Source of the DNA: Micavibrio sp.
GTDB taxonomy: Bacteria > Pseudomonadota > Alphaproteobacteria > Micavibrionales > UBA2020
Reading direction: 5' to 3'
DNA: 64,000 bases
Assembly: GCA_028283745.1 (NCBI GenBank)
Contig: JAPWJZ010000002.1
Span: 1-64,000 of the forward strand
How positions within the stretch are numbered: the stretch's first letter is position 1; each line of letters starts with the position of its first letter. The notes under the pieces are model-generated. The model was not told the DNA's origin. It did no database searches and saw only the letters and a list, made by a program, of their open reading frames with translations. A program made the translations under genes and the position numbers. This document shows, piece by piece, positions 43,147 through 51,083 of the stretch.

Positions 43147-43473
43147 CTATACGCGCATGCCTTGCGTCACGGTTTGCTTTTGCGCGGGCGTGGCAAGGCG
43201 GGTTTCAATCGCCTTCTGGCCCTTGGCAAGTTCGCCGACGGTCTGTTCATAGCCGCCCGCTGTGTTGAGCTGCTGGATACGGTCGGCAAGCTGATGATGG
43301 TTGAGCTGCACGACACCGCCTTTGGTGCTGAGCGATCCTTTTGCGGCGACGTTGCCAAAGGCACCCGCCAGCTTCTGGTCACCGCCGGTGACGAATTGTG
43401 CGCGCCACTCACCGAGGCCGTTGTTGCCGTCTTGCTTGAAGACCGTGTTGCTAAAGGTGAGGTTTTGTCCCAT
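43147..43473 (-). CDS. Small hypothetical protein
   Basis: A 108-residue soluble protein that I do not recognise. The start at 43473 (MGQNLTFSNTVFKQDG) is fixed by a perfect GGAGG five bases upstream; the frame extends further but without a ribosome site. It has 'GLGEWRAQFVTGGDQKLAGAFGNVAAKGSLSTKGGVVQLNHHQLADRIQQLN' and a helical end. A consensus-like promoter (43547-43575), strong ribosome site and terminator suggest high expression of a single small gene. Confidence 0.7.
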   Translation of the reverse strand: MGQNLTFSNTVFKQDGNNGLGEWRAQFVTGGDQKLAGAFGNVAAKGSLSTKGGVVQLNHHQLADRIQQLNTAGGYEQTVGELAKGQKAIETRLATPAQKQTVTQGMRV

Positions 43474-43831
43474 GTTGTCCTCCAATATGCCGAAAGTTGA
43501 AAAAGTCATTCAAAAAGCGGCTTTTTTTAAGTACCAGTCGAAATCCTATATAAGACTTTATGCAAATAAAGTTAACAAATAGTTACCTGATTGATTTTTT
43601 TACCTTATTCGGCATTTCCGCCCCCCTAAAAACCGGCCTCCGATTAGCTAAAATCCAATTCTTATGTTAATAATAAGACACTGATTCAATGGCTTAACCG
43701 GATGCCCCGCGCGATGATTCTAAACACGGCAAAGATTAGCCCCTATAAAGCCAAAACAGCTTTGGTATCGGCAGCTTCTCCTATATATTCTGGTAACCCC
43801 GACAATAAATAAGAACACGAAGACTTCATAG
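43474..43831. other. Divergent AT-rich intergenic region
   Basis: 358 bp between divergent genes. Apart from the minus-strand promoter listed separately, no gene, tRNA or strong hairpin is seen. Confidence 0.5.
43547..43575 (-). promoter_or_regulatory. Sigma-70 promoter of the small gene at 43147
   Basis: On the minus strand: TTAACT (43575-43570), 17-bp spacer, TATATA (43552-43547), giving a leader of about 65 bases. Confidence 0.6.
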
Positions 43832-44860
43832 ATGACGCGCGCCATGCAAGACACCCCTGCCGACAAACCGGATACGCCCGCGCAAAAGGCGGCGCAGAAT
43901 TCCGCAGCTGCCGCAGATGCCGCAGGCATCTCCAAAACCTCCCGCTGGCAGGCCTTCAAGGACATCACGCGCCGCAGGGCGACGATTTGCAAAAATTTCG
44001 GGCGGGAGCTTTTTAGTGACCATAGCTTCTGGGTCGAGGCGCTGGCGGTGAAAGGCGGCGCATCTGCCATTCTTATTACCGGCATTGCGGTTGCAACCTA
44101 TGTCGTGGCACTGCCGTTTCTGGCCATGGCGGGCGGCATTGTGGCGGCAACGGGGCTTATCGGGATTGGCGTTTACGGCATTACCGCCGGCAGCGTGAAG
44201 GGCTGGGAAAGCCTGAAGGGAATTTACGCCCGCTCCACCGGCAAAGCCCCCGCAACCCCTGTGTACACCGAGCGGCAGGACATCATCCAGCGGCTAAAGG
44301 CGAAACCGGCGGTGCAGAAAATCCTGCAGCACCCGATGGCGGAGAAGTTTTTCAACAGCCGCGCCTGGAAAACGACAGAGAAATTCACCAGCCGCCGCGA
44401 AGATTCCATTTTAGGCGGCATTGCCGTTGGCGGCGCGGCCTTGACGCTCACGCTGGGCGGCATTGCGCTGGCAACGCAGCTGCTGGTGCTGCCCGTGATT
44501 GCCGTGGGCACCCTATTGACCTTTGCGACCGTCACGGCGGCAACGACGCTGGCGTCGGGCTGTTCCGGCCTTTACTTCAGCATTACCGGCATTCGCGACC
44601 GCGCCAAGCACAAGGCCGAAATGAAAGCCCATGCAGAAGCGGAAGCCCGGCTGGCAGCGCAGCAGCCCCTGCCGCCGGTTGGCGCGGCCATTACCATCCC
44701 GCTGCCCGTTGACGCCAGCGCCAAGCCCGCCGCCCTGACGCTGGCGGAACGGTTTGATACCGCCGTCGCCCAGCCTGCCGCGATAAACGACAACACCGGC
44801 GAATCGCCCGCCAAACTGCAGCCCGCCAAAGCCCCCAAAGCCACGCCGCCTGCAGCCTAA
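43832..44860 (+). CDS. Hydrophobic-hairpin membrane protein, unknown
   Basis: A 342-residue protein. Two pairs of closely spaced hydrophobic helices (about residues 70-115 and 190-245) form hairpins: 'GASAILITGIAVATYVVALPFLAMAGGIVAATGLIGIGVYGI' and 'GGIAVGGAALTLTLGGIALATQLLVLPVIAVGTLLTFATVTAATTLASG'. The N-terminal 65 residues and the C-terminal 95 are soluble, the latter Ala/Pro/Lys-rich with 'AINDNTGES'. No signal peptide. Two nearby genes (45016, 47229) have the same plan. Bilobed hairpins with long cytosolic ends are a feature of membrane-inserted effectors, so secretion is conceivable; an ordinary inner-membrane role is equally possible. Confidence 0.65.
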   Translation: MTRAMQDTPADKPDTPAQKAAQNSAAAADAAGISKTSRWQAFKDITRRRATICKNFGRELFSDHSFWVEALAVKGGASAILITGIAVATYVVALPFLAMAGGIVAATGLIGIGVYGITAGSVKGWESLKGIYARSTGKAPATPVYTERQDIIQRLKAKPAVQKILQHPMAEKFFNSRAWKTTEKFTSRREDSILGGIAVGGAALTLTLGGIALATQLLVLPVIAVGTLLTFATVTAATTLASGCSGLYFSITGIRDRAKHKAEMKAHAEAEARLAAQQPLPPVGAAITIPLPVDASAKPAALTLAERFDTAVAQPAAINDNTGESPAKLQPAKAPKATPPAA

Positions 44861-45015
44861 TTCTTGACCCGCCCGCCGCCTGATTTTATGCCCGTTCACG
44901 GGCCAAAAAGGCTTGCGGCACAGGGCCAGCGTGCTAAAGTGGCGTTCAATAACCATATAACTTTTGTTGCAAATAATTTTGCCCCCCACTTTCCCTTGGC
45001 GAAAGGAATACCTGC

Positions 45016-45759
45016 TTGGCTCCCGTGGCAAACCCGCAAAAAGAAGACACCGTAAAAAAACCCGCCACGCGCATCGCCCGCTTGATGCTGCCGCAGGTTG
45101 ACCCCAATTCCGCCCTGCTGCCGCCGGATACGTGGATTAAAAAAACCGCGTGGGATTTTATCAAGTCCAGCAAAAGCCTGCACCGCACGGCTGGCAAAGC
45201 CGCGCTGTATGCAGGCGTGGGCCTTGCGGGGCTTGCAACCGCCGTGACCGGCATGGTGATGTTTATTCCCGCAGCGCCGCTGATTGCGGTGATTGTGGCC
45301 GCTACCTCTGCCGTTGTCGTGGCGGCGGCGAGCGAAGCGGTGCAAAAACAGGTGAAGGTTTTCAAAAAAGAAACCTTGCCGGAACTGCAGCAGCACGTGG
45401 GCCGCAAATACCTTGAATTTAAAATGGCCGAAATGAAAGCCGCGTGGCAGCGCAAGGCGGATGAACGCGCCAAAGAAAAAGCCGCGCAAAAGGCCGCCGC
45501 CGCTGAAAAAGCTGCCGCCGCGAAACCTGCGGAAACCGCAGCGCCCGTCACCCCCGTTACCACAAGCACTTCTGCAACTACCGTGCCCGCCCCGCAAACG
45601 CCGAAAAGCACAGGCGGCAACGGTGGTGGCTTGGGTGGCTGGATGCTGAAGAAAGCGATGGAAAAAGCCGCGCAGAAACAGCTGCCGCAAAACGACAATA
45701 AGGCGGATGCCGCCGCGGTCGATAAAAAACCGCCCGCCGCAAAACCGCCGCAGCCGTAA
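45016..45759 (+). CDS. Hydrophobic-hairpin protein with long Ala/Lys-rich tail
   Basis: A 247-residue protein starting with TTG at 45016, supported by AAAGGA eight bases upstream and no better start. One hydrophobic hairpin (about residues 60-105: 'ALYAGVGLAGLATAVTGMVMFIPAAPLIAVIVAATSAVVVAAA') is followed by a charged helix ('KVFKKETLPELQQHVGRKYLEFKMAEMKAAWQRKADERAKEKAAQKAAAAEKAA') and a Pro/Thr tail with 'QNDNKADA'. It is smaller than but similar in plan to the gene at 43832. The osmC-like gene follows after 27 bp. Confidence 0.65.
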   Translation: MAPVANPQKEDTVKKPATRIARLMLPQVDPNSALLPPDTWIKKTAWDFIKSSKSLHRTAGKAALYAGVGLAGLATAVTGMVMFIPAAPLIAVIVAATSAVVVAAASEAVQKQVKVFKKETLPELQQHVGRKYLEFKMAEMKAAWQRKADERAKEKAAQKAAAAEKAAAAKPAETAAPVTPVTTSTSATTVPAPQTPKSTGGNGGGLGGWMLKKAMEKAAQKQLPQNDNKADAAAVDKKPPAAKPPQP

Positions 45760-45786
45760 CGCATCCCTTTCAAAAAGGACTTTATC

Positions 45787-46251
45787 ATGTCGAGCGACAA
45801 GCGCACCGTCACCGTCAGCGAAACCGGCAAAGGCACCTTTACGCAGGAAGTGACTGCGGGCAAGCATACGATTACGACAGATGAACCCGAAGACATTGGC
45901 GGGGATGATGACGGCCCCAACCCCTATGACATGCTGCTGGGCGCGCTGGGGTCTTGCACCTCCATGACGTTGCGCATGTATGCGAACCAGAAGCAGTGGC
46001 CGCTGGAAAAAGTCAGCGTCACGCTGACCCATCACAAGGAAGCGGGCGCCGACAACAAGAAGGTCGACGTGATTACCCGCGACATTAAGCTTGAAGGCCC
46101 GCTGGATGAAACGCAGCGCGCCCGGCTGCTGGAGATTGCCAATAAATGCCCCGTCCACCGCACGCTGGAAAGCAAGCCCACCATCATCAGCGCGCTTGTC
46201 AACGACGGCCCCGCAAAAACCGCGCCGGCACCGAAGCCGCCAACGCCTTAA
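45787..46251 (+). CDS. OsmC-family protein
   Basis: A 154-residue OsmC/YhfA-like protein. The two family cysteines are in 'LLGALGSCTSMTLRMYA' and 'ANKCPVHRTLE'. 'GPNPYDMLLGALG' and 'VSVTLTHHKE' are typical. OsmC/Ohr proteins reduce organic hydroperoxides or bind related ligands in the cytoplasm. It has a 15-residue Pro/Ala/Lys extension after the usual end (GPAKTAPAPKPPTP), similar in style to tails of neighbouring genes. Probably co-transcribed with the gene upstream. Confidence 0.92.
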   Translation: MSSDKRTVTVSETGKGTFTQEVTAGKHTITTDEPEDIGGDDDGPNPYDMLLGALGSCTSMTLRMYANQKQWPLEKVSVTLTHHKEAGADNKKVDVITRDIKLEGPLDETQRARLLEIANKCPVHRTLESKPTIISALVNDGPAKTAPAPKPPTP

Positions 46252-46284
46252 TGCGTTGATTCCTTGGCTTAAATCCCCGCTTGC

Positions 46285-46313
46285 TTGACAGATTTGCAGG
46301 GGCGGGGGATAGT
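46285..46313 (+). promoter_or_regulatory. Sigma-70 promoter for ankyrin gene at 46410
   Basis: TTGACA (46285-46290), 17-bp G-rich spacer, GATAGT (46308-46313), leaving a leader of about 90 bases. Confidence 0.6.
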
Positions 46314-46409
46314 TTGCCCACAACAACATTTTGACCGGCTTTAACAGACACCCTTTCGCCAGCCCAGCACGACAATGCAGGGCGCGACGCAAAGAAGGAC
46401 ACCGCCGCC

Positions 46410-47096
46410 ATGAAGCAGAATTTTAACGGCCTACAGCCAAACCCGCGCATTCCGGAGACGCCGGATGCAAACGGCATGACGCTGCTGATGGAAGCTGCAC
46501 GCCAGAACTTGCTGGCCAAAATTACCGAATGCGTTGGAATGAAACACAACATCAACGCCGTTGATAACGCCGGCAACAACGCGCTGATGCACGCGGTCGT
46601 GAACGACAGTGAGGAAGCCGCCTGCCTGCTGTTGCACCATGGCATTGCGCCGGACTGCGCCGCCAAGACTGGCGAAACCCCGTTGATGGAAGCCTGCCGC
46701 CGCCAGATGGACACAATTGTGGAACGTATTGCCGCCAGCGGCAAAGGTCTCGACCTGCAGGAAAAAGTTGAAGGCCGCACCGCCCTGATGCTGGCAATTG
46801 AAGCGGGGGACGGCTGGGCCGCCTGCCGCCTTGCCAGCGCAGGGGCCGATACCGCAACGTTGCGCGACAAAAAAGGCGATACCGCCGAAAGCCTTGCCCG
46901 CCTGCGCCTGAAGCCCCAAGACCTGATCGCGTTTGAAAAGACGGTCGCCAAGCACAAAGCCGCCGCTGCTGCCGATAAAAAGCAGCGGCTGGCCGAAACC
47001 GTGACGGGCGCGACTATTTTGCAGCGGGGCATTAAACCCCTGCGCACGCTGCGCTTCGGCGGCGGCCACGGGCCGAATGCGGCACCGGCCTTTTAA
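46410..47096 (+). CDS. Ankyrin-repeat protein with shared C-terminal motif
   Basis: A 228-residue soluble ankyrin protein with about four repeats: 'DANGMTLLMEAARQNLLAKITECVGMKHNINAV', 'DNAGNNALMHAVVNDSEEAACLLLHHGIAPDC', 'TGETPLMEACRRQMDTIVERIAASGKGLDL' and 'EGRTALMLAIEAGDGWAACRLASAGADTATL'. A charged helix leads to G-I-K-P-L-R-T-L-R-F-G and a Gly/Pro end (AAPAF). The tail closely matches the ankyrin protein at 33186-33809 although the repeats differ, which makes the tail itself the conserved element. Single gene with its own promoter. Confidence 0.85.
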   Translation: MKQNFNGLQPNPRIPETPDANGMTLLMEAARQNLLAKITECVGMKHNINAVDNAGNNALMHAVVNDSEEAACLLLHHGIAPDCAAKTGETPLMEACRRQMDTIVERIAASGKGLDLQEKVEGRTALMLAIEAGDGWAACRLASAGADTATLRDKKGDTAESLARLRLKPQDLIAFEKTVAKHKAAAAADKKQRLAETVTGATILQRGIKPLRTLRFGGGHGPNAAPAF

Positions 47097-47155
47097 TCAT
47101 GATTCGTCACGTATGTTTTAAATTAACCTGCTGAAATAGCTGGCGAATAAAGACT

Positions 47156-47183
47156 TTGACAATTCATCTTATGGCAATATACT
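47156..47183 (+). promoter_or_regulatory. Strong sigma-70 promoter for gene at 47229
   Basis: TTGACA (47156-47161), 16-bp spacer, TATACT (47178-47183), followed by AAGGAATAAG before the start codon. One of the best matches in the window. Confidence 0.75.
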
Positions 47184-47228
47184 GACCCACATAATTCAAA
47201 TATAAAATCATCAAGGAATAAGACCGTC

Positions 47229-48155
47229 ATGGCCATTAAGTATGAAGGCAAATCGCCCAATAAACTCTGGTACGGCTGGCAGCGCACCAAGGCGCTGGTG
47301 CAAAGCTTCGGCGATTATTCGACCGGCAAGGACGCCAAGGCCGCCGCGAAAAACGGCGGCATGACGCTCGGCTCCGCCGTCAGCTATGGCCTTGCAAACT
47401 CGTACCTGCTGCCGTTTATTCCGCTGCCGGGCATCGGCATCATCGCCTCCGTCGCGGCCAGCATTGCGGTGTGGCACTTCGGCATGAACACCTATCGCAA
47501 AATCAAGACCGTCAACAACAGCAACTTCGTTTACAACTACGTGCGCCAGAAAGAATATGCCTGGGAAGCGAAGAAAGCCCGCAAGCCCCTGCTCCAGCGT
47601 ATCAAGCTGGGCCTGAAGGCCAAGGCGGATAAAATTCCGCTGCCGCTCGTGAAGGCCGCAAAATGGCTGGGCATTGCCGCTGCCGTTACCGGCGCTGCGC
47701 TGGCCACCGGCGGCGCATTGAACGCGCTGGGCGTGCCCGCTATTTCGGGTTCCGCCACCACTGCCACCATTCTGGGCGGCATTGCAAAAGCAGGCGCCCT
47801 GATTGGCCTGACAGCAACGGCTGCCGTTGGCACCGCGATTGGCCTTGCCGTTGCCGCCATTCCCGTCGGCGTCGCCGTGATGGTTGTGGCACGCAACACC
47901 GCCATTCGCCGCAACCCGAACCGCCCGAGCTTCAAGCCGAAGCCGCCCGCACCGCCAACGAACGACGACAAAACGCCGATCAGCAAAGGCGTTGTTTTCT
48001 CCGCGGACAAAGGCAGCTCGTTCACCTTCAACGACAACGCGGCCCCTTCCGCGCAGGATACGCCTGCGGCTGAAGCGCCCGGCATGTCCGAAGCGCGCAA
48101 AGCGGCCGCCGCCGCCCGCGCGGCCCGCAAAAAAGGCGGCAGCCGCTTCAACTAA
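47229..48155 (+). CDS. Multi-hairpin hydrophobic protein, unknown
   Basis: A 308-residue protein without a cleavable signal. Hydrophobic segments: about residues 58-80 ('YLLPFIPLPGIGIIASVAASIAVWHFG'), then a dense set between about 142 and 222 rich in Ala/Gly ('GIAAAVTGAALATGGALNALG', 'ATILGGIAKAGALIGLTATAAVGTAIGLAVAAIPVGVAVMVVA'). The C-terminus is soluble and Pro/Ala/Lys-rich, with 'FTFNDNAAPSAQD' and a basic end (ARKKGGSRFN). Not recognised. Third member of the hydrophobic-hairpin group (43832, 45016). Expressed alone from a strong promoter and closed by a strong terminator. Confidence 0.7.
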   Translation: MAIKYEGKSPNKLWYGWQRTKALVQSFGDYSTGKDAKAAAKNGGMTLGSAVSYGLANSYLLPFIPLPGIGIIASVAASIAVWHFGMNTYRKIKTVNNSNFVYNYVRQKEYAWEAKKARKPLLQRIKLGLKAKADKIPLPLVKAAKWLGIAAAVTGAALATGGALNALGVPAISGSATTATILGGIAKAGALIGLTATAAVGTAIGLAVAAIPVGVAVMVVARNTAIRRNPNRPSFKPKPPAPPTNDDKTPISKGVVFSADKGSSFTFNDNAAPSAQDTPAAEAPGMSEARKAAAAARAARKKGGSRFN

Positions 48156-48173
48156 GCGGACAGCCCAAATAGC

Positions 48174-48209
48174 AAAAAACACCCCTTTCAAAAAAAGGGG
48201 TGTTTTTTT
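48174..48209. terminator. Bidirectional terminator
   Basis: Arms AAAAAACACCCCTTT and AAAGGGGTGTTTTTTT around a short loop, with A- and T-runs on both sides; serves the plus-strand gene at 47229 and the minus-strand repressor gene. Confidence 0.92.
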
Positions 48210-48225
48210 ATGCGCGGCTTAAAAA

Positions 48226-48879
48226 TTACCCGCGTCCGATGACGGCGTAGACCGCTTCAATATCATCCAGCGGCATTTCTTTTTCGAGCGGCGGGTTGAA
48301 CTGGCGGATACGGATTTTACGTTCCGACAGGCGCACCAGCTGCTTGATGAAGGCGTCACCGTTTTTCATGCGGATGACGCAATCGCGGTTGACCTCCACC
48401 GGGCGGGAGGGATGGACATAGACAAGTTCCCCCCTGTAATAGCGCGGTTCCATTGAATCCGAAAAAACGTAAATGGCGAAGGCATGCGGCACGCCGTTTT
48501 GCGCGGGGTGGCGCGCCACCCAGTCAATGATGTCGCCGTTGGCAAGGTTAAGCCCGCTGTCTTTCTTGCCAATGTCGCCGCTGCCGGCGGCATAGCCGTA
48601 GACCGGCACAGGCTGCGGCGCGTCGAACACGGCGGCGCCTTCGGCAAAGCCGCGCCGCTGGGCGGGCTTTGTTTCCTGCGGATATTGCAGGTCGAGCCGC
48701 ACGCCGAGATATTCCTCGATCACGGGAATTTCTTCGGCCTTGATCGCGCGTATGCCGTGCAGCATGCGGTTGACGTTTGCGGGGTTCAGCCCCATATGCG
48801 CCGCAAGGCCTTTTTGAGTGAGGCCGGGCGTGTCATCGAGGACCTGCTTTACACGTTCATGGATGCGGGGTGCTGTCAT
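48226..48879 (-). CDS. LexA/CI-like repressor (HTH + S24 peptidase)
   Basis: A 217-residue regulator. The N-terminal XRE-type helix-turn-helix is 'GLTQKGLAAHMGLNPANVNRMLHGIRAIKAEEIPVIEEYLG'. The C-terminal S24 domain has a possible Ala-Gly self-cleavage site in 'VYGYAAGSGD', the catalytic Ser in 'VFSDSMEPRYYRGELVYV' and the Lys in 'MKNGDAFIKQL'. Proteins of this type are phage CI-like or SOS-responsive repressors that cleave themselves on RecA activation. It is divergent from 49072 across 192 bp that contain small inverted repeats (ATTGC-N7-GCAAT at 49003-49019; CAAC-A-GTTG near 48975), candidate operators. Confidence 0.9.
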   Translation of the reverse strand: MTAPRIHERVKQVLDDTPGLTQKGLAAHMGLNPANVNRMLHGIRAIKAEEIPVIEEYLGVRLDLQYPQETKPAQRRGFAEGAAVFDAPQPVPVYGYAAGSGDIGKKDSGLNLANGDIIDWVARHPAQNGVPHAFAIYVFSDSMEPRYYRGELVYVHPSRPVEVNRDCVIRMKNGDAFIKQLVRLSERKIRIRQFNPPLEKEMPLDDIEAVYAVIGRG

Positions 48880-49071
48880 TTCTTAATGATAGTGCATTTT
48901 GTTGCTTGCCGAAAGCGCAATTTATTTGATTAAAAATATTTAATGATTTCAATAGATGTGATTCGGTTACACGCAACAGTTGTAAAAAAATCTGGACAAA
49001 TAATTGCGATTTTAGCAATATTCACTCAACCCACCTCTATAACACTGACAACCATTCAAGGAGATTACCGG

Positions 49072-49542
49072 ATGGACTTCTACCGGCTGTTCCACGGCCT
49101 GCCGTATGATGCGCGGCTGGCCGTTATTGCAAAACGATCCACCCTTAGCAAAGGCGAAACGCTGGCGCTGTTTATTGCCCTGCACGACCATGCCAGCCAA
49201 AGCCTGCCGCGCGGCAGCCTTGCGGGCTTTGATGCGGAGCAGGTGGCGCTGGCGCTTGACCTTGACCCCGCCAAGGTCACCGCCGCGCTTGAGGCGCTCG
49301 CGGACAAGGGCATGATCGCGCCTGACCATACCTTCACCGAATGGGCGCGGCAGCTTTCCCCCTCGACGGAGCGTGTGCGCCGCCACCGCGCCCGCAAACG
49401 CGCCGCTGGCCAGCTTATTCGCAAGCGCCCGCCGCTGCTGGATGCAGATGATCCGGCGGAAGCCGCGCGCCGCCGCCAGCGGCTGCAATCCGCCCCCCTC
49501 TCCCGCAACCTGCCGCCGATCTACCGGAAGGATACGCCGTGA
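49072..49542 (+). CDS. Phage-like replication/regulatory protein with winged helix
   Basis: A 156-residue protein; ATG at 49072 follows AAGGAG. The first ~95 residues look like a replication-initiator winged helix ('LSKGETLALFIALHDHASQSLPRGSLAGFDAEQVALALDLDPAKVTAALEALADKGMI'), followed by a very basic tail ('RVRRHRARKRAAGQLIRKRPP'). Such proteins often stand opposite CI-like repressors in prophage control regions and in domesticated remnants. Its stop overlaps the next start. Family name not certain. Confidence 0.65.
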   Translation: MDFYRLFHGLPYDARLAVIAKRSTLSKGETLALFIALHDHASQSLPRGSLAGFDAEQVALALDLDPAKVTAALEALADKGMIAPDHTFTEWARQLSPSTERVRRHRARKRAAGQLIRKRPPLLDADDPAEAARRRQRLQSAPLSRNLPPIYRKDTP

Positions 49543-50159
49543 TGAGCCCCCTGTTTGAAGCCATGATGCAAGTGGCGCATAGCGGCAGCGATGACAGTGG
49601 CGACCATAACGACTGGAACGGCTGGAAGCCCGACTTCGCCCCTGCCCTGCCCGCCGGCAAAAAAGCAAAGAAAACCCCGAAAAACAACGTAAAAACTGCC
49701 CGCACGCCGCACCAGCAGCAGGAAAGCCATTCGCCTTCCGCCGCCGTCGCTTTGCACGGCACGGAAAAGGCGGATGCCCGCCGCCGCATTGTCGATGCCC
49801 GGTTGTGGGACGGCATGACGCCCGTGCAGCAGGACGCGGCGCTGGAAGTTGCCCTCGCGTTTGAAACCATGGGCCGCGGACTTGGCTATGTCACTTCCGA
49901 CTGGCAGCGCATTCCCGGCTGCCGCGGGGCGCATAACGCGGTTGAAAGCCATGGCCGCCTTATTCGCGGCTATGTGGAATGGACGGTGATGTGCGCAAAG
50001 GCGAAGGTGAGCCATTCGATGATCATCGATATTCTGGTCTTCGGCTTTTCCTGCCGCGCGCTTGACCGCGACCGGCGCGTGGCTGCCGGTTTTTCCCGCA
50101 ACAACCTGCTGGAAGGGCTGTCATTGTACGCAGATATGAAGGGCTGGCCGCGGGGGTAA
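49542..50159 (+). CDS. Hypothetical protein in phage-like module
   Basis: A 205-residue protein whose ATG overlaps the previous stop (TGATG). The N-terminus (residues 1-75) is low-complexity and basic; the conserved-looking part is residues about 80-205: 'LWDGMTPVQQDAALEVALAFETMGRGLGYVTSDWQRIPG', 'HGRLIRGYVEWTVMCAKAKVSHSMIIDILVFGFSCRALDRDRR'. It might be a phage-derived DNA-binding or regulatory protein, judged by position only. Confidence 0.65.
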   Translation: MSPLFEAMMQVAHSGSDDSGDHNDWNGWKPDFAPALPAGKKAKKTPKNNVKTARTPHQQQESHSPSAAVALHGTEKADARRRIVDARLWDGMTPVQQDAALEVALAFETMGRGLGYVTSDWQRIPGCRGAHNAVESHGRLIRGYVEWTVMCAKAKVSHSMIIDILVFGFSCRALDRDRRVAAGFSRNNLLEGLSLYADMKGWPRG

Positions 50160-50179
50160 CATTTTGGCTATAATGGGGC

Positions 50180-50506
50180 ATGACGAAGCTGCCCAAACAT
50201 ATGCTTGATTTCATCCGCAGTGCCGCGCCCGACGGCACGCGCACACCGCTGGATGAATTGCAGGACCGTTTTGCCGAAAAGAAGGCGGATGAACGCCGCC
50301 TTGGCAGCACCATGTTCGGCGCGCCCCTGCCGAACCCGCATACGCACGGCGCGGAATATTTGGTGGAGCTGCGAATCCGCGAATGGATGATGCGCGAACA
50401 GCGCGAGCATGACGAGGCGAAACGTGCTGCGAATGCACATAAACCAGCCGAACCCCCGCAGAGCCCGCCCCGTAACGGCAATAAAATTACCCCGCCTGCG
50501 CTTTAA
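50180..50506 (+). CDS. Small hypothetical protein in phage-like module
   Basis: A 108-residue, charged, mostly helical protein (MTKLPKHMLDFIRSAAPDG). It starts 20 bp after the previous gene and is likely in the same operon. 'YLVELRIREWMMREQREHDEAKRAA' is a charged helix near the end, followed by a Pro-rich tail. No family recognised. Confidence 0.55.
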   Translation: MTKLPKHMLDFIRSAAPDGTRTPLDELQDRFAEKKADERRLGSTMFGAPLPNPHTHGAEYLVELRIREWMMREQREHDEAKRAANAHKPAEPPQSPPRNGNKITPPAL

Positions 50507-50568
50507 ACACGGGCCCGCCTTGCGCCCAGATTAAATAGGCGCAACAAAGCCATTTTTTTAACAATGCC

Positions 50569-50603
50569 TTAACAAACTCCTGTTACCTTGGAGTTGTTAA
50601 CGA
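50569..50603. promoter_or_regulatory. Inverted repeat before the gene at 50638
   Basis: TTAACAAACTCC and GGAGTTGTTAA, complementary apart from one bulged A, around a nine-base centre containing TGTTACC. A further TTAACAA copy lies just upstream. Could be an operator or a leader hairpin; no T-run follows. Confidence 0.45.
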
Positions 50604-50637
50604 ACCGGCCATATTGTTCTAAGCATTGAGGTATTTC

Positions 50638-50976
50638 ATGACCGATACTCGTTCCGTTGATCAGGGCCTTAGCGCCACCTTCGCCGCAAAAGCCGTTGTG
50701 CCTAAAAAGCAGATCGCCGATGCCGAGCAGTTTCTGTCATTGATTGGTAATGCAAAGGCCGTGCCGACACAGACGGACGTTCAAAAAGGCAAGCAGCTTT
50801 TGAGCGACCTTGACGACAAGACCGAGCTGTATGAATTCAACGCCGCAATTCTTGCAGGCCAGGAAGCCACCAACGACAAAGACCTCGAGCAGCGCGTGGA
50901 CACGATTGCAAAATCCATCCGCCCCGCCGAAGTTGCGTCGGACCGCCTGCGCGAAGCCTTGAAAACTCTCGGTTAA
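50638..50976 (+). CDS. Small hypothetical protein
   Basis: A 112-residue protein (MTDTRSVDQGLSATFAAKAVVPKKQ). The start at 50638 follows GAGG; an in-frame upstream start at 50626 lacks a ribosome site. The product is soluble and helical, with 'DAEQFLSLIGNAKAVPTQTDVQKGKQLLSDLDDKTELYEFNAAILAGQEATNDKDLEQRVDTIAKSIRPAEVASDRLREALKTLG'-like composition and no recognisable domain. Monocistronic, behind an inverted repeat. Confidence 0.65.
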   Translation: MTDTRSVDQGLSATFAAKAVVPKKQIADAEQFLSLIGNAKAVPTQTDVQKGKQLLSDLDDKTELYEFNAAILAGQEATNDKDLEQRVDTIAKSIRPAEVASDRLREALKTLG

Positions 50977-51015
50977 TCCCGCCAAATCACCCGCGTTTAC
51001 AGCCCGTTTTATGGT

Positions 51016-51045
51016 TTGACCGTGCCTTGCAGCGCGGTTTATAGT
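51016..51045 (+). promoter_or_regulatory. Sigma-70 promoter for gene at 51084
   Basis: TTGACC (51016-51021), 18-bp spacer, TATAGT (51040-51045), about 40 bp before the start codon. Confidence 0.6.
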
Positions 51046-51083
51046 CATGTCCTTCATACAGAATTGTTGTAACAGAAGGCGAC

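Noticed and set aside
44896..46392. 498-residue minus-strand open frame
   Set aside because: Lies opposite two supported plus-strand genes, including the osmC-like gene with both family cysteines. Arg/Gly/Phe-rich translation without motifs.
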